Source of the DNA: Hyphomicrobium_A sp963817485
Lineage (GTDB): Bacteria > Pseudomonadota > Alphaproteobacteria > Rhizobiales > Hyphomicrobiaceae
Reading direction: 5' to 3'
Length of the DNA stretch: 64,000 nucleotides
NCBI GenBank assembly: GCA_963817485.1
Contig: CAWFOR010000020.1
Location: forward strand, 124,001 to 188,000
This document shows positions 29,650 through 39,190 of the stretch, in pieces. The notes beneath the pieces were generated by a model, which was given only the letters and a program-made list of their open reading frames with translations, was not told where the DNA came from and did no database searches. Each line of letters starts with the position of its first letter. Position 1 is the stretch's first letter. The translations under genes and the position numbers were made by a program.

Positions 29650-30902
29650 ATGATCTCGCAAACGATGAACTTGCTACGTTCCAAGCTCGACCGCCCGCTG
29701 GTGGCCCAGCCTTTCTCGTCGCTGTCGGCGCACAAGTCGATCAAGCACCACGAGAAGCTCGGCAAGGTGCTTGGCATCGACAACCCGTTCTTCCGCTCGG
29801 CTGACGGCGTGAAAGGCCGCAAGACGATCATCGACGGCAAGCCGGTGTTAAACTTCGCCTGGTGCGACTATCTGGGCCTCGCCGGTCATCCGGAGCTGAT
29901 CAAGGCTGCCAAGGACGCCATCGACGAGTTCGGCACCTCCATCTCCGCGAGCCGCATGGTGTCGGGCGATACCCAGCTCCATCGCGATCTGGAGCGCGAG
30001 ATCGCGCAGACCATCGGCACCGACGGCGCGCTCTGCTTCGTCAGCGGGCACGCGGCCAACGTGTCCACTATCGGCACGCTGATGACGAAGGACGACCTCA
30101 TCGTCCACGACGAGTTCGTGCACAACAGCGCCGTCGTCGGCATGCGGCTTGTCGGGCGCGACGACGAAGACGCTACCGCCACAACAAGCTCGACGCGCTT
30201 GAGGCCGTGTTGCGCGAGGAGCGCGCCAAGTACCGCAACGCGCTCATCGTCATCGAGGGCCTCTACTCCACCGAAGGCGATACTCCGGATCTGGCCCGCG
30301 TCATCGAGTTGAAGGAGCGCTATGGCTGCTGGCTCATGGTCGACGATGCGCACGGCTGCGGCGTGCTCGGCCGTACCGGCGCCGGCCTTGCCGAGCACTG
30401 CGGCATCCCCGGCAACAAGGTCGACATCTGGATGGGCACGCTCTCCAAGGCGTATGCGTCCTGCGGCGGCTACATCGCCGGCAACACCGAGCTGATCGAT
30501 ACGCTGCGCTACTCGGCACCGGGCTTTGTGTTCTCCGTCGGCCTGCCGCCCGCGATGACCGCGTCTGCGCTCGCCGCGCTCCGTGTCATCAAGCGCGAGC
30601 CCGAGCGCGTCGCCCGCCTGCACCGGAACGGCGCGTTCTTCCTCAAGGAGGCGCACGCGTTGGGTCTCGACACCGGCCGTTCCATCGGCATCGGCATGCT
30701 GCCGATCATGGTCGGTGCAACCACGCGCGGAGCCAAGGCCGTCACGCGCGTGTTCGAGCGCGGGGTCAACACCTCGCTCATCATGTATCCGGGCGTGCCG
30801 CTGAACGCCGCGCGGCTGCGCTTCTTCCTCACCTCGGAGGTGACGGAGGACGAGATCAAGCTCGCGCTGCAGATCGTCAAAGAGGAAATCGCCAAGTGCT
30901 GA
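29650..30902 (+). CDS. Alpha-oxoamine synthase-family PLP enzyme (one-base frameshift)
   Basis: Fold type I PLP enzyme of the group that condenses an amino acid with an acyl thioester: AONS (BioF), KBL, ALA synthase, serine palmitoyltransferase and the CqsA/LqsA autoinducer synthases. Hallmarks are FAWCDYLGLAGHPE (for N-Y-L-G), FGTSISASRMVSGDTQLHRDLE, FVSGHAAN, IVHDEFVHNS, VDDAHGCGVLG, and the PLP lysine in MGTLSKAYASCGGYIAG. The frame changes near 30170 (before RYRHNKLDALEAVL); 1253 bases is one short of 418 codons, so one base is missing. N-terminal 50 residues are extra compared with BioF. No biotin or heme genes flank it; sphingolipid-type or signal-molecule synthesis are possibilities only. 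Confidence 0.85.
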
Positions 30903-30963
30903 GCCGCACTTGAGGCTACGGAGTCGCCGGTGCCTTCGCGGTCGTGGGGCGTCCGGCTGGCTG

Positions 30964-31009
30964 GCGCGGGCTCGGGGGAGGTCGTTCCCCCGGGCCCGCG
31001 CGTTTTTTT
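30964..31009 (+). terminator. Rho-independent terminator after the oxoamine synthase
   Basis: Long stem GCGCGGGC...GCCCGCGC enclosing GGGGGA/TCCCCC-like inner pairing, followed by GTTTTTTT. It separates the plus-strand oxoamine synthase gene from the converging minus-strand copper cluster. Confidence 0.85.
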
Positions 31010-31019
31010 GCGCATGCCG

Positions 31020-32021
31020 CTAGTGCTGATGCACGTGGCTGTCGACGCTCCCGATCGGCTTCACGGCGAACGGCACCTCGACCTTGCCGGCGGACTTGAA
31101 GTCGAGCGTCACCGGGACGGTCTGGCCTTCCTTCAGCGGTGCCTTCACGCCCAAGAGCATGATGTGCACGCCCGCGGGCTTGAGCTCGACCGTCTGCCCC
31201 GGCTTGATCTCGAGACCGTTTTCGACGGGCCGCATGGTCATGACGCCCTCCGCGTCGACCGCCGACTCGTGCAGCTCGGCGCTGTTGGCTGCCGGCGTCG
31301 AGGCACCCAAGAGCGTGTCGGGCTTGTCGCCGCGGTTGGTGATCTTGAGATAACCGGCACTGATGCTGGTGCCTTCCGGCGTCGGCCGCGCCCAGGCGCC
31401 TTCGATCATGAGCTTCCCGTCGGCGGTCACCGTATCGACAGGCTTCGTCTCGGCCGCCGCGTCGGCGACAAGCGTGAGCTGCGGCGCCGGAAACTTCAGG
31501 GCGTGCGGGCTCTGCCCCGTAGCGGGGATCTCGCTCCAGCGCTGCTCGCCTTTTTCGCAGCGCTGATTGACGGGGAAGTAGATCACGCGCCCGGGCTCTG
31601 CCTCGCCCGCGATGAACGTGCTCAGCACGAACTCGTCGAAATAATCGTCGGGGAGCGGCCCGCCCGTCCACGTCACCTGGCGCACGCCCTCGCCGAGCTG
31701 CTCGCCATGATAGAAGGCGTAGCTGCGCGCGTAGCTTCCCTTGGTAAGGGCAATCGTCCAGCCGGGCTTCGGCATCGGCTTCACCGCAATGACACCTTCG
31801 GGGATGTCGACGCGGACCTCCACCGTGGGCGAGCCCTCGCATCCGTGCGGCACCTTGAACACCGCCTTGTAGGAGGCTCCGAGCTTCGCTTGCGGCGTTT
31901 CCAAGACGATGTGCGCGGATGCGCCGAAGCTCGCAAGCGAGAGGAGGAGGATGCCGCAGCCGGCGCGTGCGGCACCTTTTTTGAGCCCTATTTTGAATAT
32001 TTTCGCGGTCTTATTCGTCAT
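31020..32021 (-). CDS. YcnI (DUF1775) - PCuAC copper chaperone fusion
   Basis: A periplasmic protein of 333 residues built from two copper-binding modules. The start MTNKTAKIFKIGLKKGA leads a signal peptide cleaved near GASA, leaving His as the first mature residue (HIVLETPQAK), the N-terminal histidine used by YcnI/DUF1775 proteins to bind copper; the conserved Trp of KPGWTIAL follows. After a linker comes a PCuAC (DUF461) domain from about residue 205: AWARPTPEG, ELHESAVDAEGVMTMRPV and GVHIMLLG supply the H-M-H-M Cu(I) site. The C-terminus ends SHVHQH, further possible ligands. It should carry copper in the periplasm, for example to cytochrome oxidase. An upstream Met (32111) lies inside the next gene. 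Confidence 0.9.
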   Translation of the reverse strand: MTNKTAKIFKIGLKKGAARAGCGILLLSLASFGASAHIVLETPQAKLGASYKAVFKVPHGCEGSPTVEVRVDIPEGVIAVKPMPKPGWTIALTKGSYARSYAFYHGEQLGEGVRQVTWTGGPLPDDYFDEFVLSTFIAGEAEPGRVIYFPVNQRCEKGEQRWSEIPATGQSPHALKFPAPQLTLVADAAAETKPVDTVTADGKLMIEGAWARPTPEGTSISAGYLKITNRGDKPDTLLGASTPAANSAELHESAVDAEGVMTMRPVENGLEIKPGQTVELKPAGVHIMLLGVKAPLKEGQTVPVTLDFKSAGKVEVPFAVKPIGSVDSHVHQH

Positions 32022-32028
32022 TTTAGCC

Positions 32029-32520
32029 TCAGTTTTTTGGAGTTTCCACTTTATCGGATCGGCTGCGATTTTCCGTATCTTGCATGCGCATGACGCCCTC
32101 GAAGGTCGCAAAGAGGCGCACGCGCTCGGGGTCGGCTCGTTGCTCGGCGGCGCTTAAGTCGGCTTCGAGGCGTTGTGCATCTGCGCCCGGCACTCCCGCT
32201 TCCATGAGGGCGGAAGCGCGCTTCAGAGGATCGCCGCTGCACAGAACGACGCTCCATGATCCCGAGCGGAGCTTCAGGAGCGCGCGACCGCCGCGCGCTC
32301 CCTGCGTCCATCCGGCTACGGCATGGTCCCCGACGACCACAACGGGGTCGACGACCAGCTTGGTATCGGGCTTGTCCCACGTCTTGAGCAGGACCGCTCG
32401 GATTGCCTCCTCGGTCGCTGCAGCGGCGGCGGGTTGGACGGCGCCAGCCAGCGCCATCCAACAGATCAACGCCACCGCGACCGTCAATGCGAGGTTCATG
32501 CCCTTGGATCGTCCCCGCAT
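32029..32520 (-). CDS. Copper uptake system-associated protein
   Basis: A 163-residue exported protein; signal peptide around NLALTVAVALICWMALAGA. The domain holds AIRAVLLKTWDKPDTKLVVDP, VVVGDHAVAGWTQG and GRALLKLRSGSWSVVLCSGD, as in the family NCBI calls copper uptake system-associated. It starts 6 bases after the TonB receptor's stop with GAGGAG just ahead, and its end nearly touches the YcnI-PCuAC gene, so all are one operon. No catalytic site is seen; molecular role unknown. The start could also be the Met at 32499. Confidence 0.75.
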   Translation of the reverse strand: MRGRSKGMNLALTVAVALICWMALAGAVQPAAAAATEEAIRAVLLKTWDKPDTKLVVDPVVVVGDHAVAGWTQGARGGRALLKLRSGSWSVVLCSGDPLKRASALMEAGVPGADAQRLEADLSAAEQRADPERVRLFATFEGVMRMQDTENRSRSDKVETPKN

Positions 32521-32525
32521 GCTCC

Positions 32526-34767
32526 TCACCATCTGTACTGCACGCCGCCGTAAACCTCGCGGCCGCTGCCGGGATTGAACAGCGGCAGATCGGCGCCGGC
32601 TGCATTACCGACGATACTCGTGGAGGCGACGTAGGCCTTGTCGGATAGGTTGCGGCCTTCGACGTAGGCTGCCCAGCTGCCGCCGTTGTCGAAGCCGGCC
32701 TTGGCGCCCCAGATCGCGTACCCCGCGCTTTTGAAGGTGTTGGCGTTGTCGACGTAGTAGGCCTCCGGCACCCACTCGATGTCGGGGCCGAAATAGATGC
32801 CCGACGGGTGCTTGTAGAGCAGCTCGGAGCGCAGGTAGTGCCGCGGCGCGCCCGGGATCTGGTTGTCGCCGAAGCCCGGGTCGTGGTCGAAGCGGAAGTC
32901 GCTGAACGTGTAGGCCGTGTTGAGCCACAGCTTGTCGGGGTTCCTGCCCGTGACGACGATCGACTTCCAGACGGCGGCGCCGAATCCCGCCTCGATGCCC
33001 TGATGAACGGTCTCGTTGGCGTTCACCACCTGGCAGAACGAGCCGAGGTTGGCGTTGAGGCACTGCAGCTCGTGGTCGATGTTGGCGCGGTAGACGGCAA
33101 GATCCCAGGAGTAGTCCGTTCGCCGTCCGCGCGTGCCGATCTCGTAGGTCACGGCCTCCTGCGCCTGGGCGGTCAAAATCGGGTTGCCGATCTGGTTCTC
33201 GCCAAAGCTCGGGATCTCCGCGCTCTTGTTGACGTTTGCGAACACCTGCCAGCCGGGATCGACGTCCCACAGCAGTCCGAGCTTTGGACTCCATAGATCG
33301 AACGTCTGGCCGCCGGCCTGGTCGCCGATGAGGGAGAACACCACGCCCTGCTCGCGCACCGCGTGCAGATAATTCGTTCCCGCGACGAGCGCAAAGCCCG
33401 GCGCGAGGTCGAAGGAATCCTCGGCGTAGAACGTGAAATTGCGCGCCGTCTGGTCGAGCTTGGAGAGCAGGTTCAGCTTCGCTGCATCCGGTCCGATGCC
33501 GAACATCTTGGCGTCGGTGTTGCCGTTGAGCAGGTTCACGCCCGCGATCAATCGATTCTTGTGGCCGTCGACGAGATGCACGTCACTCAGCTTAGCGAAC
33601 CCGCCGTAGTCGTCGTACGTGTAGTCGAGCCACAGGAAGATCGGGTGCATGAGGTGGCGGTCCACGTTGAAGGCGCCGACCTCCAGAAGCGTGCCGGGTC
33701 CCAGCCGGACCGCGGTCTTGTCGGCCACGCGCAGCGTATCGATGTTGCGCTGCCAGTCGTTGGTCACGTGCAGCGGGTCCGCCGTCTGCGGCGAGGTGAG
33801 CGCCGAGAGTTTCGTCACCTCGCCCGGTATGCGCTGGCGTACCCAGTTGGCGTTGAGGTAGACGCGTGTTTCGGCGTCCTCGCTCAGCCGGTAGCCAACG
33901 TCGAAACTGCCGCGCGCGCTCTCGCCCCAGCTATGCTCACGAAAGCCGTCGAGCTCCTGGGCCGTCCCGGTGATGAAATAGTCGACCGGACCGGACACGC
34001 CGCCCGAGCTGACGGCGAGCTTGTGGAACCCGAAGCTGCCGAGATCCACGCGCGCGCCAAACAAGCTCGAAGTCGTAACCCGTCGGCATCACGAAATTGA
34101 TGGCGCCGCCGAGCGAGTTGGCGCCGAAGCGCAGGGCATTGGCACCTTTGTAGACCTCGATGTAGCGGTAGGCGGTCGGATCGATCTCCTGGAAGTCGCC
34201 GAAGCCGTCGGCGGTGTTGATCGGGATGCCGTCCATGTAGAGCTGCAGCCCGCGCAGATGGAAGTTGCGCGAGAGCCCGGAGCCGCGGATGGAGAGGCGC
34301 GTGTCGTCACCCCACTTGGGCTGCGCGAACACGCCCGGCACGTAGTCGAGCGCGTCCTTGATGGTGGCCGAAGGCGTCGAGGCCTTGTAGGCAGTATCGG
34401 GCACGAGCTCGACGGCGCCCGGCGTCCGGTCGATCTCGGCGCGTGCCTCCGCAGTGTTGGGCGAGGTGAGGCTACCCGCGCGGCTGGCAGGCACACCGTT
34501 GGGGATTGCGCCCGCGCCGCTGGTCTGCCCGGCAACAGCGGAGCTAGGCGGGGCGGTTGCGATCGCCGCCGGCTGCTTTGCCTTGCCCATCGTCTTCTTT
34601 TTCGTGGGTTTTGTCGGCACGGGCGTTTCGCTTTGCTCGACGGTGACTTTCGGCAGTGGCGCCGCCTTGGCGTCCGTTGCTTGCGCCAGTGCGCGGCTGT
34701 CGATTGTGGCGGCGGCGACGGTGACGGCAGCCGCGCATGCGAGCGGCGCCCAGATACTCCGGTACAT
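32526..34767 (-). CDS. TonB-dependent receptor, probably for copper (one-base frameshift)
   Basis: Starts MYRSIWAPLACAAAVTV after a GGGGGGAG ribosome site, with a signal peptide and a Pro/Lys/Thr-rich stretch. The plug contains IKDALDYVPGVFAQPKWG, LSIRGSGLSRNFHLRGLQLY and the sequence to GANSLGGAINFVMPTGYD. Near 34065 the frame changes and the barrel resumes FGARVDLGSFGFHKL, ending REVYGGVQYRW with the terminal aromatic. One extra base explains the 2242-base span. It resembles siderophore/metal receptors in general; the copper assignment is inferred from flanking DUF2946, YcnI-PCuAC and copper-uptake genes. Confidence 0.85.
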
Positions 34768-34900
34768 GTACTCTACTCCCCCCAAAACGCACTTCAGCTT
34801 CGCCCACGCATTTGAACGCGCGTGACGGTGCCGTTACGCAGTTCCGGCGATCGATGCCGGGCGCGCATATGCGTGACTGGCGTTCGGCCGTCGGTTTTGG

Positions 34901-35284
34901 TCAGGCTGGGAGAGGAGGTCCGCGGCTGCGCGGGGTGGGCAGCACCGCGCCGGCGACGTCGTCGGATGCGGCGGGCGCGAACTGCGCGTGTGCCAGCGCC
35001 GGCAGTGCCACCACGGGCGGTGCGGGAGCCAGCGTGAGCTGGAAGGCGGCGAGGCCCTTGCAGATGGGGCAGCTCGTCGCGGGCGCACCGGGAAGGCTAG
35101 GGTTAACGCCGTCGACATTCTTGCCGCACATCACGGCGGCGAGCGGGCCGAACTCGGCCTCGTAAAGGCCAAGAGCGAATTGCGAAGTGAGGTGCCAGGG
35201 GAGCAGCAGCGCGTAAAAGGCGACGCCGAGCAGCGCCAAGGCCGCGGCAACACGCCGATAGGTACGCTTCACATCCCCCAACAT
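34901..35284 (-). CDS. DUF2946 family protein
   Basis: A 127-residue protein with an N-terminal membrane span (about 11-30), then MCGKNVDGVN and the conserved SCPICKGLAA cysteine motif, ending in an Ala/Pro-rich tail. DUF2946 proteins usually sit beside copper-linked TonB receptors, as here. The two CxxC-type cysteines could bind copper. Start ambiguous: the ATG at 35284 has a poor ribosome site, a GTG a few codons later is preceded by GGGGG. Confidence 0.78.
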   Translation of the reverse strand: MLGDVKRTYRRVAAALALLGVAFYALLLPWHLTSQFALGLYEAEFGPLAAVMCGKNVDGVNPSLPGAPATSCPICKGLAAFQLTLAPAPPVVALPALAHAQFAPAASDDVAGAVLPTPRSRGPPLPA

Positions 35285-35554
35285 GCGGCGATGCTAGCGG
35301 CCGTTGCGGCACCGCTCAAGGATTTGCTCGGCGATTTTGCCGCGCGAGGAGAAGCCATGGTGTCGCGCCCGCGTGGGGCCGCCGAATAATCCCCCTATGC
35401 CGTGGGCTGAATAAACTCTGCACTTCTTCTTCGTTTGCTCATGCTGCGGCGCACCGCACGATCGCGGCAACAAAAGCAAGAAACGTTCGAGGGATGGCGC
35501 CCAAGCTCACCGGCTCGCCACACAAGCGGGCCCCTGAACGACAAGGTGCCAACC

Positions 35555-35761
35555 GTGATCGAACTGCTGCTCGCCGTCTGCCTCATCGACAACCCAGCCA
35601 CCTGCAAGAACGTCAGCCTCACCTATTCGGCCGAGGCCCTCACTCCCATGCAGTGCATGATGCGCGCCGAGCCCGAGATCGCCAAATGGATCACCGAGCA
35701 TCCCGGCTGGCAGACGCGGCGCTTCACCTGCCGTCCGGCTGGCCGCTACGCCAAGACGTGA
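35555..35761 (+). CDS. Small conserved hypothetical protein
   Basis: A 68-residue protein starting GTG (MIELLLAVCLIDNPATCKNV). Three cysteines, in LIDNPATCK, MQCMM and FTCRP, are spaced as in a small hypothetical family I recall from Hyphomicrobiales, all starting IELLLAVCL. The first ~20 residues are hydrophobic. An ATG at 35435 would add an unconserved, Arg-rich segment, so the GTG after AAGGTG is preferred. Confidence 0.6.
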   Translation: MIELLLAVCLIDNPATCKNVSLTYSAEALTPMQCMMRAEPEIAKWITEHPGWQTRRFTCRPAGRYAKT

Positions 35762-35904
35762 GCGTGCAACATCCGGAATAATTCCCGGGAATTCCTCCCT
35801 AGGCGGTGGTTGGCGGCGCCCCTAGCTTGTGGTGAACCGCGGCCTTGAGAGCTGCGGTGCGAACCAAAAGCAGCGCGGCGTCACACCGTCTGAGGAAACG
35901 CACC

Positions 35905-36081
35905 ATGAAGACTTTGCTCGCAGTGGCCTTTGTTTTGATCGCCGCCCCCGCCGCTTATGCCGAAGACGCCAAACCTGCTGACAAGGGCGCTACGAAACCG
36001 CAGCAGGCCGCCGAACAGTCCTACCAAGAGGAAAAGGCGCAGGAGAAGGCGCTGAAGGAAGGCAAGGCCTGGACGAAGTAG
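35905..36081 (+). CDS. Small secreted protein, unknown
   Basis: 58 residues starting MKTLLAVAFVLIAAPAAYA, a clean signal peptide cleaved before EDAKPAD. The mature part of about 38 residues is charged and Lys/Glu/Gln-rich, with no cysteine; it would form a short helix. Function unknown. A hairpin follows at 36107. Confidence 0.6.
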   Translation: MKTLLAVAFVLIAAPAAYAEDAKPADKGATKPQQAAEQSYQEEKAQEKALKEGKAWTK

Positions 36082-36106
36082 AACTCCGGGACTAAGTAGA
36101 ATTGGC

Positions 36107-36139
36107 CAGAGCGCGCGACTTTCCCGTCCGTGCGCTCTG
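36107..36139. terminator. Hairpin, possible bidirectional terminator
   Basis: CAGAGCGC (36107-36114) and GCGCTCTG (36132-36139) pair exactly across an 17-base loop, between the convergent small secreted gene and the MBL hydrolase gene. CCTTTC follows; no long T-run. Confidence 0.4.
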
Positions 36140-36165
36140 ACCTTTCGAATTCGCTGCCGTCGATC

Positions 36166-37158
36166 TCAAAGATCGAGCTGGTAGGAGTGCGGGAGCCAGC
36201 GATAGCCGCGCGATGGCAGCCTCTCGACGTAGCCGATCGAGGGGAACGGCATGTGATAGCCGCAGACGGCAACGCGATCGGCAGCAAGCATCTCGAGCAC
36301 GCGTGCGCGCGTCTCCGACGCCTTCTCGGGATCGACATCAAATACGCAATGCCAGTCTGGCCGGGCCAGCGAAGCGACCTGGTGATGGGCGATATCGCCG
36401 AACCAGAACAGCTCTTTTCCGCCGCCGTCGATATGGAAGGCCAAGTGCCCCGGCGTGTGACCGAACGCTTCGACGGCACGAACGCCGGAGGCCACGTCGT
36501 CGCCCGGCTTGAGGAACGTCGTCTTCTCGGCCAGCGGCACCATGAGGTCGCGGAAGAGGGCGGAGTATTTCTCCAGGTCGCCCGTATGCTTGCCGGCCGG
36601 CGACCAGAAATCGTACTCCGTGCCCCCGATCGCATAGCGCGCGTTGGCAAAAAGCGGTAGCCCGTTCTCGATAACGCCGCCGATGTGATCGGGATGCCCG
36701 TGCGACAGAACGACGAGATCGATGTCCTCGGGCTTAATTCCCGCGGGCACGAGCTGTGCCGCGAGCCATCCGCCGGCGGGTCTCGGAACAAATCCGCGCG
36801 CTCCGTTTCCGGTATCGAACAGGATCAGCTCCTTGCCCGTGTTGACGACCATCGGCGTGAAGCCCGGCCGGTACTTGTTTGCCGGCAGCAGGTTGTCCAG
36901 CATCAGCCGATCGACCTCCTCCTGGCGGGCGTTCTTGCCGATGAGCGGCCAGGGGCCGTCGATGAACGCTTCGGAGTCGGAGATCATTGTGACCTCGAAG
37001 GCGCCGAGCTTGAAGCGGAGGTGCTTGGGTTGCGCGGGGCCGAGCATCGGAGCGGCGGCCGCGGCGGGTTGGCCGAACGAGCCCGCGATGAGCGGGGCTG
37101 CCGCCAATGCGGCGCCGGCGCCGAGCACGCGGCGGCGGGTCATGTGTAACTGGGTCAT
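36166..37158 (-). CDS. Exported MBL-fold metallo-hydrolase
   Basis: A 330-residue protein of the metallo-beta-lactamase fold. MTQLHMTRRRVLGAGAALAAA is a twin-arginine signal, so it is exported folded with its metals. The zinc motif SHGHPDHIGG (HxHxDH) and FGHTPGH, then the Asp in FGDIAHH, are intact. Similar exported proteins include lactonase-like enzymes; the substrate is not evident. Divergently transcribed from the AraC regulator 57 bases away, which probably controls it. Confidence 0.87.
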   Translation of the reverse strand: MTQLHMTRRRVLGAGAALAAAPLIAGSFGQPAAAAAPMLGPAQPKHLRFKLGAFEVTMISDSEAFIDGPWPLIGKNARQEEVDRLMLDNLLPANKYRPGFTPMVVNTGKELILFDTGNGARGFVPRPAGGWLAAQLVPAGIKPEDIDLVVLSHGHPDHIGGVIENGLPLFANARYAIGGTEYDFWSPAGKHTGDLEKYSALFRDLMVPLAEKTTFLKPGDDVASGVRAVEAFGHTPGHLAFHIDGGGKELFWFGDIAHHQVASLARPDWHCVFDVDPEKASETRARVLEMLAADRVAVCGYHMPFPSIGYVERLPSRGYRWLPHSYQLDL

Positions 37159-37215
37159 TGGAGCGAACTCCTCCTCTCGCTAATCTCGGGTGGCACTTGG
37201 CATGGAACGCTAGCG

Positions 37216-38025
37216 ATGAGAGTTGAAACGCGCTTGTACGAACGTGCTGCCGCCTCGACGGCGGGATCTCTCTGGCACGTCGGAGAGGGCCTCGCGTTCT
37301 TTGCGGGTCCGCTCGGCCGCAACGCGCTCCATTCGCACAGCGTCCCGGTGCTGCTCGCCGGACTCTACGGCGCGTTTAGGCTGCGAATTGCCGGAGCCGA
37401 TTGGCTGAGCTGCCGTACTGCCGTCATTCCCGCGGGCGTCGCCTACGAGTTCGACCTCGCCGGCGATCCTCTGGGCGTGCTCTATCTCGAGCCCAACATT
37501 GGCGGCGTCGATGCGTTGACGCCGCTCGTGCGCAACGCGAGCGAGATCAACCGCGCCGTCGTTGGGAGCTCGGATGCGATCGCCTGCCTGCGCGAGGCGT
37601 ATGAAGGTGAGGGGAGCGACCTTTGCTCCGACGAAGCGCTACACGAACTACTCGTCTTCTCGAAGGCCCGCGCGCGCAACGAGATCGACCCCCGCGTCAC
37701 GAAGATCCTCGAGGGCCTCAACACGCAGTTTGGCAACGCGATACCCGCCGCCAAGCTTTCGAGATCGGTTGGCCTCTCCGCGTCGCGGCTGCAGCATCTC
37801 TTCGTGCGTGAGGTCGGCGTGCCGTTAAGACGCTATCGCACGTGGCAGCGGCTGCGGGCGGCGATCCGGGAGGTCGTGAGCGGAAGCACGTATACACAGG
37901 CCGCACACGCGGCAGGCTTCTATGACCAGTCGCATTTTTCCAGAGAATTTCGCCGAACGTTCGGCGCGCCCGCCTCACGCGGGATCGGGAAGCGCCGGGC
38001 TCACAGCCCGACGAGGCGCGCGTAG
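37216..38025 (+). CDS. AraC-family transcriptional regulator
   Basis: A 269-residue regulator. The C-terminal AraC DNA-binding domain (about 165-255) has AAKLSRSVGLSASRLQHLFV and the second helix-turn-helix with AGFYDQSHFSREFRRTFG. The N-terminal part is a cupin-like sensing domain (HSHSVPVLLAGLYG, IPAGVAYEF). It faces the MBL hydrolase gene back to back, the typical place of a local regulator. Its end overlaps the converging HTH gene by 25 bases. Confidence 0.88.
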   Translation: MRVETRLYERAAASTAGSLWHVGEGLAFFAGPLGRNALHSHSVPVLLAGLYGAFRLRIAGADWLSCRTAVIPAGVAYEFDLAGDPLGVLYLEPNIGGVDALTPLVRNASEINRAVVGSSDAIACLREAYEGEGSDLCSDEALHELLVFSKARARNEIDPRVTKILEGLNTQFGNAIPAAKLSRSVGLSASRLQHLFVREVGVPLRRYRTWQRLRAAIREVVSGSTYTQAAHAAGFYDQSHFSREFRRTFGAPASRGIGKRRAHSPTRRA

Positions 38026-38771
38026 CCCTGCGCGACCGTGTCGTCGAGCGTGGCGCGGTATCCTTTGTAGGCGGGGCTGTCCACGCCGATGGTGCCGAAC
38101 GGTCCCTCGAAACTCTCGCGCTTGGCGTAGACGATCGGCGTCGCCACCGGCACCAGCATGGCACCGTGCTTGTGCAGCGTCGTGATGATGCCGCGCATCT
38201 CGCCGAAGCGGTCGACCTGCGAGACGACGACCATGCGCATGGCGCCCTTCGTCAGCGATACGAGGTGAATGAAGCTCGACGAGGAGGGAATATAGAGCCG
38301 GCCCCGGTGCGAGTAAGGCGCATCGGGCCGGTCGCGCTCCTGAAACAGCAGGCTCGGCCACTCCGCGTCCCAGGTGATGTCGGTGCGGTAGGCGACGATC
38401 GAGCCGGGCTGCGAGAACGAGGGCCTGAGCGTCAGGAAGCTGCCGAGGTAGTGGTCGACGGCAGCGCGCGTATAGGCGCCCATGTACACCGGCGCCACAA
38501 CTCCGCCTTCGCCATGCAAGTCGGAAGGCTGGCCGCTGGCGCCGCCGTTCCACGCCGTCCGCACCTTCTCGAAGTCGAGGCCCAGCACGACGCATACGTC
38601 AAACAGCGTCTGGTCGCGCACCGAGCGGCCGCCGAGCAGGTTCTGGATGGTCTTCTCGTGGCAGTCGGCCGCATCCGCGAGCTCCGACTGCGTCAGCTTT
38701 TTCTCGATCATGGCGGTCTTGAGCTGCGCCAAGGCCGCCTCGCGCACCGACTTGGAAACCGTACTCTTCAT
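38001..38771 (-). CDS. XRE-like HTH protein with an uncharacterised C-terminal domain
   Basis: 256 residues from MKSTVSKSVREAALAQLK. The N-terminal 70 residues form a Cro/CI-type helix-turn-helix (KLTQSELADAADCHEKTIQN, LLGGRSVRDQTL). The remaining ~170 residues (PVYMGAYTRAAVDHYLGSFL, WPSLLFQERDRPDA, RGRLYIPSSSSFIHLVSLTK) do not match a sensor family I know. Alternating hydrophobic strands suggest a compact ligand-binding fold. The upstream Met (38801) gives a basic extension without support. Confidence 0.7.
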   Translation of the reverse strand: MKSTVSKSVREAALAQLKTAMIEKKLTQSELADAADCHEKTIQNLLGGRSVRDQTLFDVCVVLGLDFEKVRTAWNGGASGQPSDLHGEGGVVAPVYMGAYTRAAVDHYLGSFLTLRPSFSQPGSIVAYRTDITWDAEWPSLLFQERDRPDAPYSHRGRLYIPSSSSFIHLVSLTKGAMRMVVVSQVDRFGEMRGIITTLHKHGAMLVPVATPIVYAKRESFEGPFGTIGVDSPAYKGYRATLDDTVAQGYARLVGL

Positions 38772-38977
38772 GGCCGCTGTGCCCCGTCGTGCCCGTCCCA
38801 CCCAACTTACCGGAATTTACCGGAAATTCTCCCCGCTGGGCAAACGGGAAGGAAGCGGCATCGGCGTTTTCCCAATGATGCCGGCTGACGGCCTCGCGTT
38901 TCCCGGCTGGGGGGATCATGTTTTTCAGGCGCGCGATATTGCTCCATCGCCCGCAAGGATCACTCCGGGAGGACACT

Positions 38978-39160
38978 ATGAAGGCAGTTACAGACAACCT
39001 CTCGCCTCGAGGCCTCAATGGCCCGATGGCCGCTGTGCTGGTGGCGCTTGCCGGCGCGGCGCTCGTCGTGGTCGGGCTGCTTCTCGTCGGAGTGCGCCAG
39101 ACCCAGGCCGGTGAATGGAACCCGGTCATGTCCTCGGCATCGGCCAAGGAAGTGGGCTAG
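38978..39160 (+). CDS. Small single-span membrane protein, unknown
   Basis: 60 residues beginning MKAVTDNLSPRGLNGPM, with one membrane span (about 17-43) and a short polar tail ending SAKEVG. The ribosome site GGGAGGA is strong. Followed at 39191 by a perfect terminator. No recognised domain. Confidence 0.6.
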   Translation: MKAVTDNLSPRGLNGPMAAVLVALAGAALVVVGLLLVGVRQTQAGEWNPVMSSASAKEVG

Positions 39161-39190
39161 TCCCCCCGGCCCCTGCTTGCCGATTAAAGA

